From NCBI GenBank assembly GCA_963848825.1, contig CAWKFA010000015.1, forward strand, positions 372,001 through 436,000: a stretch of 64,000 nucleotides of DNA. The letters run 5' to 3'. Both the position numbers and the translations under genes were made by a program. The stretch is from CAVVSQ01 sp963848825 (lineage in GTDB: Bacteria; Planctomycetota; Planctomycetia; Gemmatales; Gemmataceae). The notes beneath the pieces are model-generated. The model was given only the letters and a program-made list of their open reading frames with translations. It was not told the origin of the DNA and ran no database searches. Positions within the stretch are counted from its first letter, which is position 1; the number at the start of each line of letters is the position of its first letter. This document shows positions 28,222 to 37,337 of the stretch, piece by piece.

Positions 28222-29304
28222 TTACTTGTTATAATCCGGAAACGCCTTCATCAGCCGCTCCACCGTACGTCGCCATTTGGGCGAGGTGGGCTTGCAAACA
28301 CTATTCTGGTTGCCGTAGAGGCCCACTTCGTTTACTGCCTTCTCCAATGGAACAGTTTGCAGCCAGTGTACGGGCACAAAGTGCTCGCAGCATTCAATCT
28401 CCTGGTCACTATGGTAGTTGCCACCCTTCGCAACCTCAAGCACCGGACGGTCACCTGACGGGGTTTTGACTTTGAAAGTGGCTGCTGGTTGTGAGTGACC
28501 CACTACGCGAGCCACCCCTACGAAGCCATACCCAGGCGCTTTCACCCAGATTCGGTCGCCAGGCTTCAGCAATTTGAGTGTCCTGGTGAACCACGCGCCA
28601 CCGCCCGCGCAGGTAAAGCCGTATTGCACCGCGTCAGTCCAGGAGCGGACTCCCTCGTAATGGCCGTAGTTGCAGTAGAATTCGCCGTTCCACGGTTCGC
28701 TGGGGCCGTCCGTCGCCGCTGCGGCGCTGGCCTGGGTGTGCACTGGATCAAGTAACCAGGCTCGACTTAACAATTGCTGCGTGCCGTGAGTGAAAACCTG
28801 AAAGCAAAGCACGTTGATTGGGATGTCGCGCGCGCTCAGGTAACTGACAATTCGTTCCGTACTGTCATCTAAAGAGCCGGCCAAGATGATTATCTGGTGG
28901 CTCTGATTAAGTGTCTCATCGTCGAGATTATGTCCAAACCGCTGGCGGAAGTTTTGTGCTAGGCTATGCCCCGGGGCGAACCGCTCATAGATCGCCTCAA
29001 TGTCCTCAGACCGAAGTTTTTCGACCCAACCGGCGTAATCCAACGCTTGCGCGACCACCTCGCGTGGCGTACGGTCACGCTTGATTTCGATCAGCACCAG
29101 CGAAGAATCTGGCGCGAGCGCGAGCAAATCGATACGTCCGCCGAAGCCCGTATCCTCTTGGCGGCCAACTAGCATCCATTCGTCCGATAACAGGCTCGGC
29201 GCGGCCACGATCATGTCTTCGAGCAGCTGCTCCTTTCCAATCATGGACTCCAATAGTGGTTCGGGTTGAGCGCCGACTTTCCAAATAGCTGTACGAATAG
29301 GCAT
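28222..29304 (-). CDS. PD-(D/E)xK nuclease fused to an EVE/PUA-like domain
   Basis: 360 aa, unbroken. Residues 20-140 are a NucS/DUF91-like nuclease: GKEQLLEDMIVAAPSLLSDE, FGGRIDLLALAPDSSLVLIE, IKRDRTPREVVAQALDY; the D...ExK core is complete. Residues 245-320 fold like a PUA/EVE or ASCH reader: PGDRIWVKAPGYGFVGVARV. The linker is Ala-rich. The combination suggests a nuclease guided by a modified base or RNA. It lies at the head of the minus-strand run that goes to the ferredoxin and follows the tRNA array. Confidence 0.8.
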   Translation of the reverse strand: MPIRTAIWKVGAQPEPLLESMIGKEQLLEDMIVAAPSLLSDEWMLVGRQEDTGFGGRIDLLALAPDSSLVLIEIKRDRTPREVVAQALDYAGWVEKLRSEDIEAIYERFAPGHSLAQNFRQRFGHNLDDETLNQSHQIIILAGSLDDSTERIVSYLSARDIPINVLCFQVFTHGTQQLLSRAWLLDPVHTQASAAAATDGPSEPWNGEFYCNYGHYEGVRSWTDAVQYGFTCAGGGAWFTRTLKLLKPGDRIWVKAPGYGFVGVARVVGHSQPAATFKVKTPSGDRPVLEVAKGGNYHSDQEIECCEHFVPVHWLQTVPLEKAVNEVGLYGNQNSVCKPTSPKWRRTVERLMKAFPDYNK

Positions 29305-29563
29305 CGAAGGAACCTTCCGTTACAAGGCAAACTGGTCGGGGTGACTTCCGATTACGATCGCCAGCATAAATAGGAGTCGCGGCAGACGCCAGAAAAAAAT
29401 GCCGTAGACTTGCTCACGGCCCCGCGGGAGATGAATAATATCGGGGTTGCTGGCCTGATCGTCTGGAACTGCGTCATCCCAATTCGGCGAAAAATCATGG
29501 GACAATTCGAGGCCGTCATTTGCTCCGATATATAGGCCGTGTCTACTGGCAGTTGGCAGGCAG
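29305..29563. other. Gap between the nuclease gene and the tRNA array
   Basis: A minus-strand frame (29320-29592) ends in a hydrophobic stretch but overlaps the first tRNA and has no start; not called. Confidence 0.4.
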
Positions 29564-29632
29564 AGACGCCGGTGGGAATCGAACCCACACATGCCGCCTC
29601 ACGAGAGAGGTACTCGGCCAACGAGCAGCGCT
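29564..29632 (-). tRNA. tRNA-like gene, probably tRNA-Glu (CTC)
   Basis: T-arm GTGGG-TTCGATT-CCCAC is clear. The 3' acceptor CGGCGTC pairs imperfectly with AGCGCTG (two G-U pairs, one A-C mismatch). The anticodon arm CCTC-TCTCGT-GAGG has a loop one base short; with one base restored the anticodon is CTC. Either a base is missing from the assembly or the gene is decaying. Confidence 0.5.
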
Positions 29633-29644
29633 GGCTTAACAGAG

Positions 29645-29719
29645 GGTGGCCGGTGGGAGTCGAACCCGCAGCATCCCCGGTTCACAGCCGGGTCCCGCTG
29701 CCACTTTGGGTTCGGCCAC
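29645..29719 (-). tRNA. tRNA-His (GTG)
   Basis: Acceptor GTGGCCG/CGGCCAC is perfect, the anticodon stem is CCCGG/CCGGG with loop CTGTGAA (anticodon GTG), and the T-arm is GCGGG-TTCGACT-CCCAC. The discriminator is C, as expected for His. No CCA is encoded. Confidence 0.88.
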
Positions 29720-29721
29720 AG

Positions 29722-29795
29722 TATCCCTGGCAGGAGTCGAACCTGCATAACTTCCGCCTTCGCAGAGCGGCGTGCTTCCGCCACACTCCAGGGAT
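29722..29795 (-). tRNA. tRNA-Arg with anticodon GCG
   Basis: Acceptor ATCCCTG/CAGGGAT, T-arm GCAGG-TTCGACT-CCTGC, and anticodon stem CCGCT/GGCGG (one U-G pair) with loop CTGCGAA. The anticodon reads GCG, which would decode CGC/CGU as Arg. Bacteria normally use ACG (edited to ICG) for these codons, so this is unusual. Discriminator A. Confidence 0.72.
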
Positions 29796-29804
29796 AAAAG
29801 CGCG

Positions 29805-30017
29805 TTACTTACCATCACCGCCGGTTGAACGTCGAGTTCTGTCTTTGTCCATGCCATTCAGCCAAGTGGAAGAATGTCTGCCGTAGTCGTATTCATCCCA
29901 ATGCGCCTCCTCGGGATGTTCATTCAAACTCTTCTTGAGATCCTTCCGTCGCTTTTTCTTGCCGGCCTTTTTGACTATCCGTTTCAGCTTGCGGTAGATG
30001 TCCTTTCGGTCACCCAT
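29805..30017 (-). CDS. Small basic protein inside the tRNA array, 70 aa
   Basis: Starts MGDRKDIYRKLKRIVKKAGK, continues KKRRKDLKKSLNEHPEEAHW and DEYDYGRHSSTWLNGMDKDR. A strongly basic N-terminal helix is joined to a conserved-looking EEAHWDEYDYGRxSSxWLNG tail. It is placed exactly between tRNA-Arg and a tRNA-Gln half, with the ATG at the point where that tRNA loses its cloverleaf. It may bind tRNA or another RNA; this is inference from charge and position. Confidence 0.65.
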   Translation of the reverse strand: MGDRKDIYRKLKRIVKKAGKKKRRKDLKKSLNEHPEEAHWDEYDYGRHSSTWLNGMDKDRTRRSTGGDGK

Positions 30018-30084
30018 AATGAGATTCCCATCGGCCTCAACTGCGGATTCAGAGCCCGTCGTCCTGCCGTTAGACGACCCCGGA
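30018..30084 (-). tRNA. tRNA-Gln (CTG), 5' half only or degenerate
   Basis: TCCGGGG acceptor strand, D-arm GTC...GAC, and anticodon stem CGGG/TCCG with loop CTCTGAA (CTG) are good. The 3' half is abnormal: no TTCGA T-loop and no acceptor complement CCCCGGA before the small protein gene starts. Probably a remnant truncated by that gene, unless processing is unusual. Confidence 0.5.
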
Positions 30085-30087
30085 AAC

Positions 30088-30174
30088 AGTAGCCAAGGAG
30101 GGGCTCGAACCCTCACGCCACAAGGGCAGCGGCTTTTAAGACCGCCGCGTCTGCCGGTTCCGCCACTCGGCCAC
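30088..30174 (-). tRNA. tRNA-Leu (TAA)
   Basis: Long variable arm (TGCCCTTGTGGCG), class II. Anticodon stem GCGGT/GCCGC with loop CTTAAAA (TAA); T-arm GAGGG-TTCGAGC-CCCTC; acceptor GTGGCCG pairs with TGGCTAC (two G-U pairs) with one extra base between T-stem and acceptor. Confidence 0.78.
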
Positions 30175-30177
30175 AAG

Positions 30178-30246
30178 TAGCCAGGGAGGGACTTGAACCC
30201 TCACCGCGCTGGTTAAGAGCCAGGTATGCTGCCGCTACACCTGGAT
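30178..30246 (-). tRNA. tRNA-Lys (CTT)
   Basis: Acceptor ATCCAGG/CCTGGCT with one mismatch, a short D-arm, anticodon stem CTGG/CCAG with loop CTCTTAA (CTT), T-arm GAGGG-TTCAAGT-CCCTC, discriminator A. 69 nt; the D-arm is about three nt shorter than usual. Confidence 0.78.
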
Positions 30247-30263
30247 CCCATGTCGCAAGCCAA

Positions 30264-30297
30264 ACAAAAAGGCCAGGCATCGTTAGACGCCTGGCCT
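30264..30297 (-). terminator. Intrinsic terminator between CRISPR array and tRNA array
   Basis: Stem AGGCCAGGC/GCCTGGCCT (9 bp, perfect) and TTTTTG on the minus strand. It would stop leftward transcripts from the CRISPR array before they enter the tRNA genes. Confidence 0.75.
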
Positions 30298-30591
30298 GCA
30301 AGAAACTTGCACGGAAGGACCAAGCGTCAGCAACGCAGGGGATAAACGGAGAGCGTCCCGGCCTTTTGGCCGAAGGGCAAAGCCGCAAACTGTTCTAAGC
30401 TTCGATGGCAACCCGACGTATTCATTTTTCTCTCGGTCGTTAGGCGGCCACTGAAGAATACCACCGGGGCAACCGCCGGCAAGTACATGGGGTAGACGTG
30501 CGATCCGCCGAAAAGGTTCATGGAAATGGACGGATTACGTAAGTTGTTGCTGGTTGATCGTATTCGGATTGGCTTAACCTGACGACTGGAG

Positions 30592-32247
30592 CTTCAATGG
30601 GTCCACGGCTCGAAGGCCGTGGTTGCGGTCATGGTACCTGTGGATCTCCAAGCGTTCGGCTGGAAGCTTCAATGGGTCCACGGCCTGAAAGCCGTGGTTA
30701 TGGTTGCCTCAAAAACCGCGTTTGTCAAAAAATTCCGCGCTTCAATGGGTCCACGGCCTAAAAGCCGTGGTTATGGCCATCAGCACTGACAAGGTGCCGT
30801 TTGGTTGGATGCTTCAATGGGTCCACGGCCTGAAAGCCGTGGTTATGGGGGTGGAGTTTAGGCCGGTCGTGAGCCAGGTTTCCCTTCAATGGGGCCACGG
30901 CCTGAAAGCCGTGGTTATGTGATTTTTGGCGGCTTGCCACAAGTTGGCTTTAACCAGCTTCAATGGGTCCACGGCCTGAAAGCCGTGGTTATGGGGGTGG
31001 AGTTTAGGCCGGTCGTGAGCCAGGTTTCCCTTCAATGGGGCCACGGCCTGAAAGCCGTGGTTATGTGATTTTTGGCGGCTTGCCACAAGTTGGCTTTAAC
31101 CAGCTTCAATGGGTCCACGGCCTGAAAGCCGTGGTTATGGTCGAGGGACGCCAGGACGGTCTGCTTCGTCGCGTTGCTTCAATGGGTCCACGGCCTGAAA
31201 GCCGTGGTTATGGACCGGGCCGTCGGATTTCAGCCACCGGATGGTGACGCTTCAATGGGTCCACGGCCTGAAAGCCGTGGTTATGCTCGACGACCTTCTT
31301 CACCGACAACGGCGCCCGTGTTACGGCTTCAATGGGTCCACGGCCTGAAAGCCGTGGTTATGACGGCGTGTCGCAGCGAAGCGAAATTTGTCGCAGCAGG
31401 CTTCAATGGGTCCACGGCCTGAAAGCCGTGGTTATGGTCTCTGCTTGACACGATGGGACCGGAGAAACACGCCGCTTCAATGGGTCCACGGCCTGAAAGC
31501 CGTGGTTATGATGACGACCGGGACCGGGGAAATACTCGCCTCAACGCTTCAATGGGTCCACGGTCTAAAACCGTGGTTATGGCCGAGACCGGCTACCCGG
31601 TGGTCATATCGTGCTTGCTTCAATGGGTCCACGGCCTGAAAGCCGTGGTTATGAAGGACCAACCACCATGCCAGCACCCTACGCACAAGCTTCAATGGGT
31701 CCACGGCCTGAAAGCCGTGGTTATGCCGGGTGAAGTCGGTGGAGGGGCGGGACGCGAACCAGCTTCAATGGGTCCACGGCCTGAAAGCCGTGGTTATGTT
31801 CACGCTCGATACGGCCGCAGTTGTAGTAGTTCTTGCTTCAATGGGTCCACGGCCTGAAAGCCGTGGTTATGAACTCGTTCTCGGACGAGTGGCAGGCAGG
31901 CGATTTTGTGCTTCAATGGGTCCACGGCCTGAAAGCCGTGGTTATGGCTAACAGGTCCTTTGCTTCCCGGTGGGATTTCGAGCTTCAATGGGTCCACGGC
32001 CTGAAAGCTGAAAGCCGTGGTTATGATTGGAGATGGTCTATTATCAGTTCGTTTCGCTATGCTTCAATGGGTCCACGGCCTGAAAGCCGTGGTTATGGGC
32101 CGGTGGCGGTACCGGATGCGACCGCGGTGATCGAAGCTTCAATGGGTCCACGGCCTGAAAGCCGTGGTTATGAACTCGTTCTCGGACGAGTGGCAGGCAG
32201 GCGATTTTGTGCTTCAATGGGTCCACGGCCTGAAAGCCGTGGTTATG
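30592..32247 (-). CRISPR. CRISPR array, 23 repeats of 36 nt, type I-G
   Basis: Plus-strand repeats begin CTTCAATGGG, contain the palindrome CCACGGC...GCCGTGG and end GTTATG; spacers are about 35-39 nt. On the minus strand each repeat ends ATTGAAG, the usual crRNA handle, so transcription is leftward. The leftmost repeat (30592-30627) is degenerate, as at a trailer end, and the leader therefore lies on the right, next to csb2. Variants: GGGGCC in repeats at 30884 and 31030; shortened inner stem at 31547; a 7-nt internal duplication (CTGAAAG) at 31983-32025. Spacers at 30848-30883 and 30920-30957 recur at 30994-31029 and 31066-31103, and 31872-31910 recurs at 32173-32211. Confidence 0.97.
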
Positions 32248-32504
32248 GCTCGGGGTTGCAAGGCCTGAATTGACATGCATTTGACTGCCTTCTTGCGAGA
32301 GGTTTGGTGACAAAGGGTTCTCCGCAGTTCGAGAACTCAAGCGACCATGCCGTAAACTCCTGGAAACATTGGCTTTGGCAACCGCGAGAGGGGTGGTGCC
32401 GGCGTTGGCGGGATAACTCCTAGTTTTCAAAGAACTTTCAGCTTCAAAGAAGCTCGACGGCAATTTCATCACTGCAACACTCGCGAATGCAAAGACGATG
32501 GATA
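32248..32504 (-). promoter_or_regulatory. Putative CRISPR leader
   Basis: Non-coding 257 bp between csb2 and the leader-proximal repeat. It is the only candidate leader given the degenerate left end. I see no repeat beyond 32247 and no clear promoter boxes. Confidence 0.55.
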
Positions 32505-34048
32505 TCAGGGCATGGCGGCCTCCTTTTCATTTTCGGGCACGAAAAGCCCCATCCCAAAGTGGCAGGAATGGCCCAAGCAAATTGGGCCAGTAATTGGGTC
32601 GGCAAAAACGATCCGGAATGCGCCGCGCGGGCGACGGCCACCGTCGTCGGTCGCCTTTTGACGGAAGCACTTGAACTGGATTGGACGAAGCGTCCGTGCC
32701 CCGACGCCTTCTAGGGGCTCGATGCTTTCGATGGCGGGCAATTGCCGGCCGCGCTCGCCAAACCGTTCCAGTTCTTGTTGCAACACTCGGCGCGAAATCG
32801 ATGGGCGTTGCACGATCCTCGGGCCGATCACGTTTTTTGCCACGGAGCTTTGGAAAACGTGTTGCAATAAATGGTGACGTTGATACCCAGGTGCGTGCTT
32901 CGCCAAATAATGGAGCATCAATCGAGGTTTCAATCCCCATTCCCAGTAGTAAAAGCCGAAGGGGATCGCCATTAGCCGAAGACAGTTTCGCAACCCGGCC
33001 AGGGCCCCACGTTCAAGCGCGTTAAAACTCATCGGGGCGACGACGGTGAGATGATCGAGTCGGCCGTCATCGTCCTCGTCGGTGGGCAAGAAAAAGGCGT
33101 GCCCATGCCCTTTGCGTGGCTGGCGTTCTGCGCTCTTTGCCCAGAACGCGGGATAAAGGGGCCATTGGGCCTCATCAGGCAGGCCAGGGCTTTGTCGTTG
33201 CGCGAGGTATTTGCAACCACGGAGAAGAGATCGGCGAGCCTCCTCTGCGACGGGAAGCGATTCGGTGACGAGGGGGAGCACCGGCGCATCGAGACGAAAT
33301 CGCGCGACTGTGATTCTTGGTTCCTCTCGGCGAACGGTGGGCGCCGAAATCGGCTGGGCCTCACGAAACAAATAGTTCACCCAGCGGGTGCCCGGAACGC
33401 ACGGCCACCTTTCCGCATGGACTGTCTCGGTATCGAGGCAGAGATGCCACGGCGGGCAATCAAACAAGAACTTAGCGATCTTCCTGGAATCACGGGCAGG
33501 ATAGTAGTCGCCGCCGAATGCGGTTGCTGGATCGGGGCAAAAAAGGACAACCGGATTCGATACGGTTTCGTCGGGGACGCAGTTCCAGTCCGCCGTCGCA
33601 TCAACGAGTTCGGCTGCAACCCAGGCTTCAGCCCGGCCTAGAAACGCCAAATTGCCCACGAGTTTAGCGAGTGCCGTGCGGTCGTCATCGGCCAGGTTGC
33701 CATCTGGCCAGTGAATCAGCAAATTCTCATTGCGACGGACGGATACGAAGGTGTCGAAGATCGGAGTCCGGTCAGCAGGCCCTTTTTTCTCCCAGGGCAT
33801 CCAGTGCCGGGTATGCGCAACACGATGCGGCGGCACGTGAAAAAGCGGCGGAGTGGCCAGTGCGCCCAACACCCGCTTCACCTGCGACTCTGCGAGGTCT
33901 GGACAAGTCCTTTTCCAGACAGCCAAAAGTGCGCGGAGAAGCGCCAAGGCGACGGCGGCCATTCGGGGACTCCTTCGTTCACATGTCTGCCCCACGGTGT
34001 GGCGTGGTAGCGCCCGGCCAGGAAGTTCAATTTAATCGTGATGGACAT
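32505..34048 (-). CDS. csb2: Csb2, Cas5-Cas6 fusion of the type I-G effector, one frameshift
   Basis: Start at 34048 gives MSITIKLNFLAGRYHATPWG, RHVNEGVPEWPPSPWR: the N-terminal Cas5-like RAMP fold. After one base lost near 33960 it continues LLRALLAVWKRTCPDL. The C-terminal half is the Cas6-like part, with RLDHLTVVAPMSF and a Gly-rich end (PICLGHSCHFGMGLF). About 514 aa. It should process pre-crRNA and bind the 5' handle in Cascade. It starts three bases after the csb1 stop and is the last gene of the operon, directly before the array leader. Confidence 0.88.
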
Positions 34049-34051
34049 GGC

Positions 34052-35140
34052 TTACTCCTTGCCCTTTGGGTTTTTCCAGACCAGCTTGGTCGTTGTTGGG
34101 TCTGCGAAATGAGATTTGCAGCTCCCTACCAAGCTAGCGATCTTGCTCGAAAGTTCTGACGCTGGTGCCAAGGTGAACGATTCGGGCCGTTTGATGTGGA
34201 TGCTGCGGTCGCCGTCGGCCAATTCCAATTCACAAGCCGTGCGCAAACGCATGTTGGAATCGAGAAACATGCGAACCTTCCAAAGAGAGAGAGCGATCAA
34301 AAGATTGGTCGCGTCGTCTCCGAGCCCATAGCCACGGATTTGTGCGAGATCGATCGAAAAGAACGCGGTGATCGTTTTGGCCGTGAACTCGGTCCGATGG
34401 AATGGCACGTTGCCATACCCGCCTTTGGCGTCTACGCCGGCAACCTTTGGCTTGGGTAGCACGCGGTCGAACTTGACGCCGCCGCTGTCGGCACGGCCGA
34501 CACCGCTTGCTTCGATAAAGGCGGACAGGGCACGAGGATTGCGGAGCCGACCGGCAATTTTCTCCAGGAACACACCGTGAACCAACGAATTCGGGTCATA
34601 TTTGAAACAAACGGCCGCCAGCTTCCGGAGGTGGACAACACCCGCCACGTCATCGCGATCTTTGTCGCCTTCGGGTTCTTCTGACGGATTGTCGCCCTCT
34701 TTCGCTTTGGTTTTTCCCTTCTTTCCAGACGCGGTCGTTACCAGGCCAAGCTCCGGCTTCAGAGTTTCAGAAAAGGCCACACCTTTCTCCGTGACACCGG
34801 ACATGATGTAAGGTGAGTTCAGGCGATGGAATTCGAGGATGCTGCAAGTGGTGTCGGTGCCGTCACCCAAGCCGGCAAGCGTTACCTTGACATAGGGTAG
34901 ACCATTTAGATCGGGCGCAAGTTCGTCGTTGGCCTCGTCCCAGCAGACCGCTTCGAGCCGGTTCGCCATCGATTGAGCCGATTCAACGAGTAACGTGGGA
35001 GTGCCGTCCGCTGCGTCGTATGTCGCCGGACCGAGGTCGGGAAATCCGGTCGGTTGAATACGCGTACCGGCCACCGGTTTAAGGTCCACTTCGATCAGTA
35101 TGCGCGGAGCGGTTTTCAATTCCTCGAAATCCACGGGCAT
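34052..35140 (-). CDS. csb1: Csb1, Cas7 backbone subunit of type I-G
   Basis: 362 aa, frame intact. MPVDFEELKTAPRILIEVDL, RIQPTGFPDLGPA and SAQSMANRLEAVCWD are typical of Csb1 (GSU0053 family), the Cas7 subunit that polymerises along the crRNA spacer. Near residue 145 there is a Lys/Glu-rich loop (GKKGKTKAKEGDNPSEEPEG), likely flexible. LTRTEF-type family block is present as VPFHRTEFTAKTITAFF. Three bases separate it from both neighbours. Confidence 0.92.
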   Translation of the reverse strand: MPVDFEELKTAPRILIEVDLKPVAGTRIQPTGFPDLGPATYDAADGTPTLLVESAQSMANRLEAVCWDEANDELAPDLNGLPYVKVTLAGLGDGTDTTCSILEFHRLNSPYIMSGVTEKGVAFSETLKPELGLVTTASGKKGKTKAKEGDNPSEEPEGDKDRDDVAGVVHLRKLAAVCFKYDPNSLVHGVFLEKIAGRLRNPRALSAFIEASGVGRADSGGVKFDRVLPKPKVAGVDAKGGYGNVPFHRTEFTAKTITAFFSIDLAQIRGYGLGDDATNLLIALSLWKVRMFLDSNMRLRTACELELADGDRSIHIKRPESFTLAPASELSSKIASLVGSCKSHFADPTTTKLVWKNPKGKE

Positions 35141-35143
35141 AAG

Positions 35144-37337
35144 TTACTCCTCATTTTCTGGGGGATACAGAACGTTGTTCGCGATAACTTCAAGTTCGTG
35201 TTGCGCCAGCGGAAACAGCATGGCTGCCAGTAACCGTTCCGGCTTGATCGACGAAACGACGCCAAGAGGCTTCCCGGCCAACCGACGATTGCGGTAGCCT
35301 GCAACCAACCAGCCGCCCGATTTGAGCCTGCGCGGCGCGATCGACGGCAACGGTGACGGCGTTGTCCCGGCCGGTCGCAAGAGAATGAAATACCTCGGGG
35401 TCCGGCGTCGTTGGTTCATGCGTGTCTCGTAGGTGCCAAAATCTGCCGTGAGGTGCAAGCCTGAGAGGCTCGACAAGCAACCTTGGTATCCCGAATTCGA
35501 TAGGAAACGCCCGGTCGTTGGTGTTTGTCGATGCCGGTGAGCGATAACTGACGGCCGGCCATTCAACGGCCGAAAGCGCCCACAGCAAAGCCGACAACTT
35601 CTCGTCGTCCGTTTCGGCGCGAAGAAAGGCGACCACGTCGGCCAACGGCGCCGGCCGGGGCGACCAGATGGGTACACGATTCGTCCCATCACGGAAGGCT
35701 TCCATCTGCCGGCGGCGAAATACGGCAGCAAGGTTTGCGGCGAGCGGTGCTTGGACCAGACGGCCGAAGTGCTTCCCGGCGACCAAGCCGCGTGCGAGCC
35801 CTTGAACTCGACTTCTTCGAGAAAGGCCCGAATCGGCCCCACGCCGTCACGCTCACCGCAAATGCCGGCCAAGGCGGCTGCAAGGCGAAATTCCTGGCTG
35901 TCGTCGTTGGCCTGATCGAGCCATTGTGGATTCAGCCCTTGAAGTGGCGTTAAATATTTGTCTTTGCAGAAGGAAAGGCCACCGGCGAGAGTGCGCTCTG
36001 CTTGGCCGAGGGCCGAAAGGATACTGACGAGGTATTTTGCGTCGTTTCCTTGCTCACCGCGGTTGGCAAAGGTAAAAATCGCTCGGTCGAGCTGGCGCAA
36101 GGCCGTGTTGTAGCGAGAAGGTGTTTTTTCCTTGTCGGCGCAGGCACGACGCAGTTTGTCGGTCCACCCGACAAGGGGAGGATCGTCGAGCAAGCGAGCA
36201 TTCGGACGCGGAGTGACGGGCACTCGCCCAAGCGGAGCAGCAAAATAGGAAAGACCGTTCCGCTTCACAAATGCGTAGCGGACAAAGGAATCGATCCCTC
36301 GACTAACTCCCAAGGTTGCCAGGGCCAGGGCAAATTCGATGGAATTCCGTGCTTGGCGGCGGGAGAGTTGGGCGCGGCCTTCGGCAAGCAAGTTCGATAA
36401 CTCCATCAACGTGGCCGGCATCGACCAAAGCGGGAGCCAAAGCTCGGCGTGTTGTTTCGCTGGCTTCCTTGTCGGACTCCGACGCATATCCGACAGCCAC
36501 TGCCTCAACACAGAAGGGAAACGCGGTTCGAATGCTTGTGTCGGTTCCATATCGCCGTACCACGGCTCCGGCAAACAACAAGCAACCCTCAACGGCGAGG
36601 ACGTAGTCCCATGGATTTGCGCCGCCACCGCCATCAAATCCTTGAGAAGAGTTGGCCCCGCCAATTGCTCCAGGGTTGAAGTGGCCGACAGCCGAGCCAC
36701 CGATCACTGAAACAAAATCACCGAAGAGCGCATTTGTGATTCCGGCGTCATCGGTGTGGTCAATCAATAGCTGCCGTACTAATTGCGCGAACGTAGATAC
36801 ATAGCTCCCACTGCCTTCGTTTCCCCCCGTCCCGAGCAGCGGGGGAAACTTTCTGGAATCGTCGGTGAGCAAGAAGACGGCATCGAGCCAAAACACCACT
36901 TCGTCCTGCAACTCGTTCCTGCAAATTCGCATAAGGGCCAACTTGTCTTCGTCTTTTACCTTCTGAGTGAAGCCATTTCGGACCAGGAGTTCTCGGATGG
37001 CATTGATCGTATTTCGATAGGGCCCCGAGCGCGGGATCGTGCCGGCCGCGTTAACGATCGCGTTTAACGCTTCTCGTGCGGACGATTCTGACGATCCAGG
37101 GTAGAATCCCGACCGGGCACCCCACGGGCCGACAATGGGTGTCGGTCGATGCTCCTTCAAAAAGAACGCCACCAGCTCATCGCGGTTTAGCCTGCTTAGC
37201 AAGCACGCGACGCCAGCCTTCCACGATAGTCGCGCGTCCGGGTCGGCTTGTTCGGCAACGAGGCGAAACACGCCGAGGGCTTTCAGGTAACTCATCAACG
37301 GTTCGGGCGTGCAGCCGGGGAGAGATAGTTCATTCAT
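35144..37337 (-). CDS. csx17: Csx17 / Cas8u2, large subunit of type I-G, several frameshifts
   Basis: Starts MNELSLPGCTPEPLMSYLKA, LGVFRLVAEQADPDARLSW, the hallmark N-terminus of Csx17, with IVGPWGARSGFYPGSSE soon after and GGGGANPWDYVLAVEGCLLF in the middle. Breaks near 36330, 35780 and 35450 divide it over frames; the middle resumes as AELWLPLWSMPATLMELSNL and the C-terminus as KSGGWLVAGYRNRRLAGKPL. About 730 aa joined, as expected. It would recognise the PAM and hold the Cascade together. ATG overlaps the cas3 stop (ATGA). Confidence 0.88.

Noticed and set aside
29320..29592. 90-aa minus-strand frame ending in a hydrophobic stretch
   Set aside because: Overlaps the first tRNA, has no start codon with ribosome site.
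30704..32273. Long open frames rich in QWVHGLKAVVM and MGPRPESRGY repeats
   Set aside because: They are translations of CRISPR repeats in several phases; the array explains them.
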